From positions 1 through 47,095 of the forward strand of contig CAMKEI010000012.1 in the NCBI GenBank assembly GCA_946411525.1: a DNA stretch of 47,095 nucleotides. The letters run 5' to 3'. The notes under the pieces were generated by a model. The model was not told where the DNA came from. It did not search any database and worked only from the letters and a program-made list of their open reading frames with translations. The DNA comes from an uncultured Clostridia bacterium (GTDB lineage: Bacteria; Bacillota; Clostridia; Christensenellales; Aristaeellaceae). The translations under genes and the position numbers were made by a program. This document shows, piece after piece, positions 40,892 to 47,095 of this stretch (positions are counted from its first letter, which is position 1; each line of letters opens with the position of its first letter).

Positions 40892-41803
40892 ATGCACTCC
40901 TATTTGCTGAAAGAGGTCCCGGAACATCTGTCCGCCCTCGCGGTGGAAGGATACCACAAGCCAGGAAGCCTGACACAGGCCAGCGGCGCATGGATCTCCT
41001 GCGCCGGCTCCTTCGTGCTGGAAAAGGGCGTCTGGCCCCTGAACCCCCATGACCAGTGGGTCTGGCTCGCGGTGGAAAAGGGAAACATCGTCCTGTTCTG
41101 GGATAACCATGAACTTGCCCTGTCCGCCGGCTCCACCTGTTTCCTGCCCGGAGGAGACAAGCGCTGCGAGATCTCCACGGACGAGGATACCCGCTGCCTG
41201 TGGATCGCGCTGGAAGGTCCGCTCAGCCCTATGGTCGTGCGGAAAATGGGTGCGTTGCTCCACATGCCGCTCAAGCAGGGAGCCCTGCCCAGCCAGATCT
41301 ATCTCGCGGAGCAGATCGTGCAGGTTATCGTCCGTCACAGCGGAACCGCCGACGCGACTTATCAGCTGCAGCACCTGCTCTACGGCATGATCGCGTCCCA
41401 CTGGGGACAGCCCGTGGCCATGGACGCCATGCTCTCCCATGAGATCGCCAAAGTCGTAGACATGCTCCGCGCCAATCAGTATAAGGACAACTTCTCCCTG
41501 GCGGACATGGCCGCTATCTCCCGCATGCCGATGGAAACCTTCCGCAAGCGTTTTGTGGCGGAAGTGGGCATGCCGCCCCTGAGTTATGTGCTCCACTGCA
41601 AAATGGAGCGGGCCAAGGAGCTCCTGCGGGATCAGAACTGCTCCGTACGGGAAGCCGGCGCAGCCGTCGGGATGCAGGATCCCTACCACTTTTCCAAGCA
41701 GTTCAAGCATATCGTGGGCATCAGTCCCAGCGCCTTCATGAAGCAGGCGTCCGTGCCCAGCGCCACAATCCGCGGTGTCACGCCGAAGGTAAAGAAAAAA
41801 TAA
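40892..41803 (+). CDS. AraC-family transcriptional regulator
   Basis: A 303-residue regulator. The N-terminal half (about 1-140) is a cupin-like sensing domain with LNPHDQWVWLAVEKG and STCFLPGGDKR. Residues about 190-290 carry the double helix-turn-helix with SLADMAAISRMPMETFRKRF and VREAGAAVGMQDPYHFSKQFKHIVGISPSAF, the AraC/XylS signature. The start at 40892 follows AGGAGGAAACACC. It is divergent from the GT2 gene across a palindrome (40771-40797), so it may control that gene or itself. Ligand unknown; sugars are usual for this architecture. Confidence 0.9.
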   Translation: MHSYLLKEVPEHLSALAVEGYHKPGSLTQASGAWISCAGSFVLEKGVWPLNPHDQWVWLAVEKGNIVLFWDNHELALSAGSTCFLPGGDKRCEISTDEDTRCLWIALEGPLSPMVVRKMGALLHMPLKQGALPSQIYLAEQIVQVIVRHSGTADATYQLQHLLYGMIASHWGQPVAMDAMLSHEIAKVVDMLRANQYKDNFSLADMAAISRMPMETFRKRFVAEVGMPPLSYVLHCKMERAKELLRDQNCSVREAGAAVGMQDPYHFSKQFKHIVGISPSAFMKQASVPSATIRGVTPKVKKK

Positions 41804-41821
41804 CAGACAAGTCGCAGTTCA

Positions 41822-43009
41822 TTATGATGAATGCTTTGACCGCAGCCTGTTGATCAGACGGGCTGCGGGTTTTTCGATCAGGTAGGTTACGAGGACAGCC
41901 AGAAGCAGGGAAACCCCGAAAGCCAGCAGCGTATACTGCGTCTGCCAGGGCTGCTCGCCGGCCGTGTTCGGCGTATCGCTGACCGACGGCGGAAAACGCA
42001 GCCGCTTCAGATGGACGATCACCGTCTGGTGAATCAGGTAATAATTCATGCTGATACCGCCGAGGAATTTCGTCACCGGGTTGCCGAGAAGCCGGCGCAG
42101 CGGCAGCAGGGCAAACGGCGCGGAAAGCATCATCGCAGCGAAACACAGAGCGTAAACCGGGCGGTAGATCATCTGCCGCCGCTGGATCAGGACGTAATCG
42201 CCGGTCGAAGCCTGGAACCGCAGCATCTGTACCAGGCCGAACAGCGCCGCCGCGAAAACAGCCGTGGCCAGCGCCTGCCGCTGGTATCTGCGGCTGTTAT
42301 TTTCCGTTTTCTCCCCTGCACGCTCCTGCCGTTCGCTCAGCCGGTCATAAGCCATGGCTGCCAGGATCCCGGTCACGTAAACGTCCAGGAAATTGACCAG
42401 CTGGTTCACAACCATGCTGTAATCCGTCAGTGCCCAGATACACCATGCCCGGAATCCGAAGCATACCCCGCACATGACGCCCAGCGTCAGCGCGGGTTTT
42501 TTCATCACGCCCCGGGCAATCAGGGGAAAGAGGGCGTATGCCTGTACCTCGATGGCGAGGGTCCAGCTGGCTGCGCCCAGCGGCGTATAAAGGTATGTAT
42601 CCCGGAAAAAGGGAAAGATAAATGTCAGATGCGTGGCTACATCCTTGACGAGATACGGCGCGGAATCATACAGATTCCATGGGAGCGCGACACCCAGAAA
42701 GGTTACCAGGATAATGAAATAATATCCCGGCAGAATCCGCCGGGCTCGGCGGAAATAGAAATCCCGTGTATCCGGCGCAGGCAGGCGTTCCCGCATTGCC
42801 TTTGCGTAAGGCAGGAAAAGCAGGAAAGATGAAAGCAGGACCGTGCCGTCCACCCACACATAGCCGGACCGGACCAGCCAGTCCAGGCTGTAGCTGCCCA
42901 CGGTCGGCCTCAGCCAGCTCTGCTGCCAGATATGATACCAGCTGACAATGAAAATCATCATTACCCGCAGCCCGTCCAGCTCGGGGATCCGCTTTCTCGT
43001 TTTGCTCAT
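41822..43009 (-). CDS. OafA/YrhL-like membrane acyltransferase
   Basis: A 395-residue polytopic protein of the Acyltransferase-3 family. IPELDGLRVMMIFIVSWYHIW at the N-terminus has the conserved Arg/His pair, and ISMNYYLIHQTVIVHL lies near residue 325. About ten hydrophobic segments are visible. These proteins O-acetylate or O-acylate surface sugars, using cytoplasmic acyl-CoA. The gene starts in ATGA overlapping the zinc-ribbon/TPR gene stop, so the two are translationally coupled. Its C-terminus (RLINRLRSKHSS) is short and has no SGNH tail. Confidence 0.85.
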   Translation of the reverse strand: MSKTRKRIPELDGLRVMMIFIVSWYHIWQQSWLRPTVGSYSLDWLVRSGYVWVDGTVLLSSFLLFLPYAKAMRERLPAPDTRDFYFRRARRILPGYYFIILVTFLGVALPWNLYDSAPYLVKDVATHLTFIFPFFRDTYLYTPLGAASWTLAIEVQAYALFPLIARGVMKKPALTLGVMCGVCFGFRAWCIWALTDYSMVVNQLVNFLDVYVTGILAAMAYDRLSERQERAGEKTENNSRRYQRQALATAVFAAALFGLVQMLRFQASTGDYVLIQRRQMIYRPVYALCFAAMMLSAPFALLPLRRLLGNPVTKFLGGISMNYYLIHQTVIVHLKRLRFPPSVSDTPNTAGEQPWQTQYTLLAFGVSLLLAVLVTYLIEKPAARLINRLRSKHSS

Positions 43010-45009
43010 GGCTGGTCGTCCTCTGTCACCAGAAAAGGCGGCGCGGGAGTGGGTTCCGCGGCAGGTGCTGTCTCTGCTTCGCCCGGGACAGCTGAATCGG
43101 AAGCTTTGTCCGGGATGATATCACCGGGAACTACCATTGACGTGGTATCACCTGAAGGCCCGGCTGAAACAACCACATCGGTATCCTCCGTTTCCGTGGG
43201 ATACGGGTCTTTGCCGGCCTTTTTGCACGCTTCAAGATAGAGGGTTTCGATGTCCCGGTACCTGCGCTTCAGCGCTTCCCGGTCCAGTCCGCCGAGCATT
43301 TCCGCCGCCGTCTCCCAGTCTTCCTGTTTCACGGCCGTCTTCGCTTTCTGATAAGCGGCCTCCGAGCGGATCGATTTCGTGTCCCTGTACTCGTCAGGGA
43401 TGTCCCGGAGCAGTTCCAGCACCGTGGTATATTCAAGAATGGACGCAGCGTCCTTCGCCAACTGATACCGGCAGGTCAGATCTTTCTCATTCGCGTCCTC
43501 ATAGTCCGGAATGGAAGCGTAGAGCGGCTGAGCGGCTTTGAGATCCCCGGCTTCATACAGCGCCTGGGCCTGGGTGTAGGTCAGGGCGTTGTATTGTTTC
43601 TGCGCATCGCCCCAGCTGCCTGCCAGCAGGTATTCCCGGCTCGCTCCTTCGGTATCTCCGGCCTCAACCAGTTCTTCCGCCCTGTGATAATGGCATTCCA
43701 GCGTTTTCTCCCGGCTGTCCTGGTAGTCCGGAATCGTACTGAATTTTTCGATTGCGCCGTCCCAGTCCTTCGCTTCCATGAGCGCCTTTGCCGGTTCGTA
43801 TACGCACAGGGCTGCCTGCTCCCGCGCACCGGGCATATCGCTCAGAACCAGCCAGACTTCCCGGGCTTCTTCATACTGCCCGGCATTCTGCAGCGACCAG
43901 GCTTTCGCAGTCAGGCACGACTGTTCCAGTTCCGCCCGACCTTCATAATCCTCCGGCAGAAGGGCCAGCGCTTCCAGCGCCTCCTCCCACCGGTTGTTTC
44001 CCAGCAGGAGGCGGGCGCGGATCAGGTCTTTCTCGTTCGCCTTGTCGACCGCCTCAGGCCGGTCTTTCACCGCCCTGAGCAGGGCGGACGCGGTCGCGAG
44101 CTCTTCCGCGGTCACCGCGTTCTCCGCTCTCTCCTGCGCGATCATCCAGTCGCATTCTGGAATCAGCGCGTCAGCGCCGCCAAAGGTTCCCAGTGCCTGA
44201 AACACCTTCTTCGCGCCGTCCGCATCCCCGGTTTCCATGGCCCGCCGTCCGGCGGACAGGCGCAGCCAGGGCTCAAAGAAGAACAGAATGCCAGCGGTCA
44301 GGACCAGGGCAAAAGCCATCGCGGCAGCAATCCTGAGCCGGTTGCCCCGGCGGGCCTTTTTCCGCCGGTATTCCTCCTCCCGGATCCGCTGCAGGCGGAT
44401 CGTGTCCTCCCGCATGTTCCGGCTGCTCAGGTCCAGCTGCCGTTCCTTCATGCTGATCTGAGTTTCCACCGCCTCCGGAGTAAAGCGGGAAAATATCAGT
44501 TCCATCTGCCGGCCGCAACGGGCACAGTAGTTCACGCCCTCCGGATTCGGCCGGCCGCACACACAGACCCACAGTCCGTTCTGCAGGCTTGGATAGCCGA
44601 CAGCCGTATCTCCGGCCGCGTATTTCAGATTCGTAAGTGCCGGGCTGACCGGCAGCGCATTCGGCGTGTATTCCACACTGTTCGCGGGATCCCTCCGCCA
44701 GGTTTCGTTGTCCGCATACCAGACCTTTTCCACCGAAACATCCAGGGAATTCAGCTCCGACGATGATGCGCAGGGAACCGTCAGCAGGAACGTGGAATGC
44801 GGCCGTCCGTTCAGCGCCCTTCCGCGGAAAGCCAGCCGTTCTGTCTCTCCGCCGTTCTTGTCCAGCAAGCGCAGCAACACCTCGACCGAAGAAATCACCC
44901 GGCCGCTCAGATTAAACAGGGTCAGGGTTGCTGCGGGAATTCCCTCCGTCGGCATTGCCATCCGGAAGATCTCCACCGGGCAGGTCAGGTCAATCTGGCA
45001 ATTCATCAT
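43006..45009 (-). CDS. zinc-ribbon membrane protein with TPR-like repeats
   Basis: A 667-residue protein with no assigned function. Residues 1-150 are beta-rich. A zinc ribbon (CVCGRPNPEGVNYCARCG) lies near residues 158-175, a charged helix follows, and one membrane segment sits near residues 230-250 (AAAMAFALVLTAGILFFF). From about 255 to 600 it is a long helical TPR-like array with repeated phrases such as YQDSREKTLECHYHRA and YEDANEKDLTCRYQLA. A Pro/Glu/Thr-rich low-complexity tail ends it. The cytoplasmic ribbon and external repeats would suit a sensor or assembly scaffold at the membrane. It overlaps the OafA-like gene. Confidence 0.7.
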   Translation of the reverse strand: MMNCQIDLTCPVEIFRMAMPTEGIPAATLTLFNLSGRVISSVEVLLRLLDKNGGETERLAFRGRALNGRPHSTFLLTVPCASSSELNSLDVSVEKVWYADNETWRRDPANSVEYTPNALPVSPALTNLKYAAGDTAVGYPSLQNGLWVCVCGRPNPEGVNYCARCGRQMELIFSRFTPEAVETQISMKERQLDLSSRNMREDTIRLQRIREEEYRRKKARRGNRLRIAAAMAFALVLTAGILFFFEPWLRLSAGRRAMETGDADGAKKVFQALGTFGGADALIPECDWMIAQERAENAVTAEELATASALLRAVKDRPEAVDKANEKDLIRARLLLGNNRWEEALEALALLPEDYEGRAELEQSCLTAKAWSLQNAGQYEEAREVWLVLSDMPGAREQAALCVYEPAKALMEAKDWDGAIEKFSTIPDYQDSREKTLECHYHRAEELVEAGDTEGASREYLLAGSWGDAQKQYNALTYTQAQALYEAGDLKAAQPLYASIPDYEDANEKDLTCRYQLAKDAASILEYTTVLELLRDIPDEYRDTKSIRSEAAYQKAKTAVKQEDWETAAEMLGGLDREALKRRYRDIETLYLEACKKAGKDPYPTETEDTDVVVSAGPSGDTTSMVVPGDIIPDKASDSAVPGEAETAPAAEPTPAPPFLVTEDDQP

Positions 45010-45033
45010 TCTTTATTCCATACCTGTTGCGGT

Positions 45034-46212
45034 TTATACGGTCTGCAGCATGATCTCCGTCAGGTATTCCTCCGTGTAGCGCAAAAGCAGTTCCACCTGC
45101 AAACCGTCTCGGGTAACGGTAACATATTTCAGGCTTGTTTCCCCGGCGGACGGATCGTAGGATGCGAATCCCCAAGGCGCTGTGCCCTCAGTGCCATAGA
45201 GTAGCTCTGTCAGCTCCTCACTTGTTTCATTCTCTCCGTTGCGGAAACGGCTGTAGTCTTCATAAAACTTGTCACCCAGCCGGACGCACCGGGGCCCCTC
45301 GATCCCGTCGTCCCTGATGGAGAACGACAGGATCTGCGCGTTTTCCCCGTTTTCGCCGCAGCGGAACACCGCCTCATAGCCGTTACCCTCGCAGCACAGC
45401 AGCCAGGAGCCGTCCTCGTTGTCGATAATCTCCCGGTTCGGTTCACCGGGCAGCGTCTCAGGTGTCAGAGCTGTATAGGAAATTCCGCTGAAGACCAGGT
45501 CGTTCTCGCTGAAGGGCTCCAGTTCCAATCCATTGCTCCGGCTCGTTTTCACTGCACGGTATTCGTCGTGGCCAAGCACGTCTTCCATCTCCGCAAGGAA
45601 TTCCATCGCGTAGTTGGCATCTATCCTTGCCTGCTCCGGGTTCAGTCCGTCCACCCGGATGGCGGTCACCCTGGTTTCTTCCAGGGAAAAAGTAACTGCG
45701 GCACGGTAGAACCCGTCCGCGGCCGGAATCAGTTCGCCATATTCGACTGCGGTCACCCGCTGGCCGTCCCGCAAAATCCTCCCGTAAAAGAAGCCGTCCT
45801 GCTCCGTCTCTTTCAGGTACAGAACAGCTTCCTGACGAGTGCCGGCCAGTTCCCCGTTTTCCGTAGGAAAAGCAGCCAGCAGATCCTCCTGCAGGGAATC
45901 GATCCCAACGCCGCGAATCACGGGCCCTTCACTGTCTCCGAAAACCAGGACATTTACCTGTGTCTCCGCCGTCAGTGCCGTTCCGGCGGCATAGATCCGC
46001 GCGGTTTCATACAGGAACAGTATTCCATCCTCGCTCTGTGCTTCCGCGTCCGCGGGATCGTTCAGGGGTTCAGATGCCGCGACCTCCGTCCGGACGCTCT
46101 CCAGCAGGGCGTTGAGCTCTTCCGCTGTCACCGGCTGATTGGTTTCCGCCGCAGCCGGAAGCACAGTGCAGATCATCAGAATGGCCGTCAGGCACAAAAT
46201 CTTTTTCATCAT
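45034..46212 (-). CDS. secreted protein of unknown function
   Basis: A 392-residue protein beginning MMKKILCLTAILMICTVLPA, a signal peptide cleaved after AAA. No lipobox is present. The mature part is acidic and beta-rich, with no catalytic motif that I recognise; it may fold as two similar modules (residues about 40-200 and 210-390). The start at 46212 is taken because AAAGGGAG lies ten bases upstream. It is the first gene of a three-gene run with the zinc-ribbon/TPR gene, 24 bases before that gene's start. It is divergent from the repeat-protein gene at the right edge. Confidence 0.65.
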   Translation of the reverse strand: MMKKILCLTAILMICTVLPAAAETNQPVTAEELNALLESVRTEVAASEPLNDPADAEAQSEDGILFLYETARIYAAGTALTAETQVNVLVFGDSEGPVIRGVGIDSLQEDLLAAFPTENGELAGTRQEAVLYLKETEQDGFFYGRILRDGQRVTAVEYGELIPAADGFYRAAVTFSLEETRVTAIRVDGLNPEQARIDANYAMEFLAEMEDVLGHDEYRAVKTSRSNGLELEPFSENDLVFSGISYTALTPETLPGEPNREIIDNEDGSWLLCCEGNGYEAVFRCGENGENAQILSFSIRDDGIEGPRCVRLGDKFYEDYSRFRNGENETSEELTELLYGTEGTAPWGFASYDPSAGETSLKYVTVTRDGLQVELLLRYTEEYLTEIMLQTV

Positions 46213-46271
46213 GATGGGTTCACTCCCTTTGGCTGGTTCATTTTCGTCTTCCATAGGCAAATATATATAAA

Positions 46272-46300
46272 AGTATAGCACATCCCCATCATCATGACAA
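46272..46300 (-). promoter_or_regulatory. promoter of the three-gene run ending at 41822
   Basis: TTGTCA (46295-46300 on the minus strand), 17-base spacer, TATACT (46272-46277). It points at the ATG at 46212. Confidence 0.7.
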
Positions 46301-46332
46301 CTCAGGTCCATCCGGTACCAGATATAGGGGAA

Positions 46333-46362
46333 TTGCCAGGGGATCCGGCCCTTTGATATAAT
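46333..46362 (+). promoter_or_regulatory. promoter of the right-edge repeat-protein gene
   Basis: TTGCCA (46333-46338), 18-base spacer, TATAAT (46357-46362) with an extended TGA before it. The ATG at 46405 follows a CGGAGGAAG site. Confidence 0.7.
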
Positions 46363-46404
46363 AGCTTATAAAGATAGCTTAACGATCGATCCGGAGGAAG
46401 ATTT

Positions 46405-47095
46405 ATGAATAAACGCGTCTTGTGTTTTCTGATCGCTGCGGTTCTGCTTCTGCTGCCGTGGATTTCTCCCGCTGATGGCTGTCTTCATTCCGATCCCGTC
46501 GATTATGTGCTCCGGGGTGCAGTTGAAGCGCAAATCGGCGTGCCCGGCTATTCCGGGAACTACTGCTGTCCGCTGTGTGGAGCCGTAATGGTCCCCGGTG
46601 CGCCGATCCCAGCCCTGGAACCTTCCGCCGACGAACCGGGCGGCCAGGCACAGACCGAAGACCATACTCCTGAAATGCCGCAGGAAACAGAAGTTCCACC
46701 GGAACCTGAAACGACTATCCCGCCAGGTGAGGCAGAGCAACCGGAAGCACAGTCGGAAACGGATGTTCCTGAGCAGCAGGAGACTACTGATCTGCCGGAA
46801 ACTCAGCCGGAAACGGAAATACCCGCATCGCAGGAAGAGACGGATTTGCCGGAGGCTCAGTCCGAAACTCAGACAGAAGCTGATACACCCGTACAGCAGG
46901 AATCTACGGAATTGCCGGAAACCCAGACGGATGCCGAGACACCCGTACAGCAGGAATCAGCGGAACTGCCTCAAGCCCAGGCAGAAGCTGAAACACCCGT
47001 ACAGCAGGACACAACGGAACTGCCGCAGGCACAGGCAGAAGCTGAAACACCCGTACAGCAGGACACAACGGAACTGCCGCAGGCACAGGCAGAAG
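46405..47095 (+). CDS. secreted repeat-rich surface protein (partial, runs off the right edge)
   Basis: The visible 230 residues begin MNKRVLCFLIAAVLLLLPWI, a signal peptide, then a Cys box YCCPLCGAVMVPG of the kind seen in Gram-positive extracellular proteins. From about residue 75 the sequence is rich in Pro, Glu, Gln and Thr. From 46885 it becomes a tandem array of 18-residue units (consensus TPVQQxxxELPxxQxxAE), with three full copies and one cut by the window edge. No stop is reached. A wall-spanning stalk or adhesin-like role is inferred from composition only. CGGAGGAAG precedes the ATG. Confidence 0.75.
   Translation, partial: MNKRVLCFLIAAVLLLLPWISPADGCLHSDPVDYVLRGAVEAQIGVPGYSGNYCCPLCGAVMVPGAPIPALEPSADEPGGQAQTEDHTPEMPQETEVPPEPETTIPPGEAEQPEAQSETDVPEQQETTDLPETQPETEIPASQEETDLPEAQSETQTEADTPVQQESTELPETQTDAETPVQQESAELPQAQAEAETPVQQDTTELPQAQAEAETPVQQDTTELPQAQAE
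46885..47095 (+). repeat. 54-base coding tandem repeat
   Basis: Units begin at 46885, 46939, 46993 and 47047 (the last is cut off at 47095). Units 3 and 4 are identical over the 49 bases visible, while units 1 and 2 differ by several substitutions, which indicates recent duplication of the last unit. The repeat continues outside the window. Confidence 0.85.

Noticed and set aside
46885-47095. CRISPR array at the right edge
   Set aside because: The repeats are directly adjacent, in frame and translated; there are no unique spacers.

Overview
The window looks like a chromosomal segment of an anaerobic Gram-positive bacterium of the Clostridia; the genus cannot be told from sequence alone. Supporting signs are strong AGGAGG-type ribosome binding sites, TTGACA/TATAAT-type promoters, RNase Y, a Dlt-like cassette, a one-iron superoxide reductase, and secreted proteins with Cys-X2-Cys boxes. 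Nearly all of positions 1-34659 is read on the minus strand. The right quarter is mixed.

Region by region, in the direction of transcription of the left part (right to left). A stand-alone gene at 34659-32653 encodes a three-domain phosphoenolpyruvate mutase fusion and ends in its own terminator. A consensus promoter at 32506-32534 then drives a long, tightly packed surface-glycan operon. It holds a CapD/FlaA1 4,6-dehydratase, superoxide reductase, dTMP kinase, a membrane-anchored FdtA-type ketoisomerase fusion, an FdtB-type aminotransferase, a FemAB/GNAT-like acyltransferase, a PglC-type initiating sugar transferase and two NeuD/PglD-like hexapeptide proteins. Next comes a small fatty-acid-type cassette: FabD, a metallo-beta-lactamase-fold hydrolase, two KAS III, one SDR and two ACPs. 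It is followed by Wzy- and Wzx-like membrane proteins, a 4Fe-4S/F420-dehydrogenase-like protein, two polysaccharide pyruvyl transferase paralogues and a hexapeptide acetyltransferase.

After a 62-base gap come four genes resembling a soluble transcarboxylase (12S-like carboxyltransferase, small subunit, biotin carrier, 5S-like subunit) and another SDR. A Dlt-like surface acylation set follows: SGNH protein, MBOAT, adenylation enzyme, GNAT, ACP and a second ANL ligase. My reading is that the locus makes its own short acyl group, attaches it to an amino-deoxy sugar, and adds a second acyl or aminoacyl decoration outside the membrane. The transcarboxylase would supply malonyl-CoA, FabD/KAS III/SDR would make a beta-hydroxyacyl-ACP, and FemAB- or NeuD-like enzymes would use it. 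This pathway is inference; the component families are well supported.

Right part: asnS and rny on the plus strand with a structured RNA between them, then a GT2 glycosyltransferase (minus) divergent from an AraC regulator (plus). Next is a minus-strand trio, in transcription order: a secreted protein of unknown function, a zinc-ribbon/TPR membrane protein and an OafA-like acyltransferase. At the right edge is the start of a secreted protein with 54-base tandem repeats. I saw no tRNA, rRNA, CRISPR array, insertion sequence or transposase.
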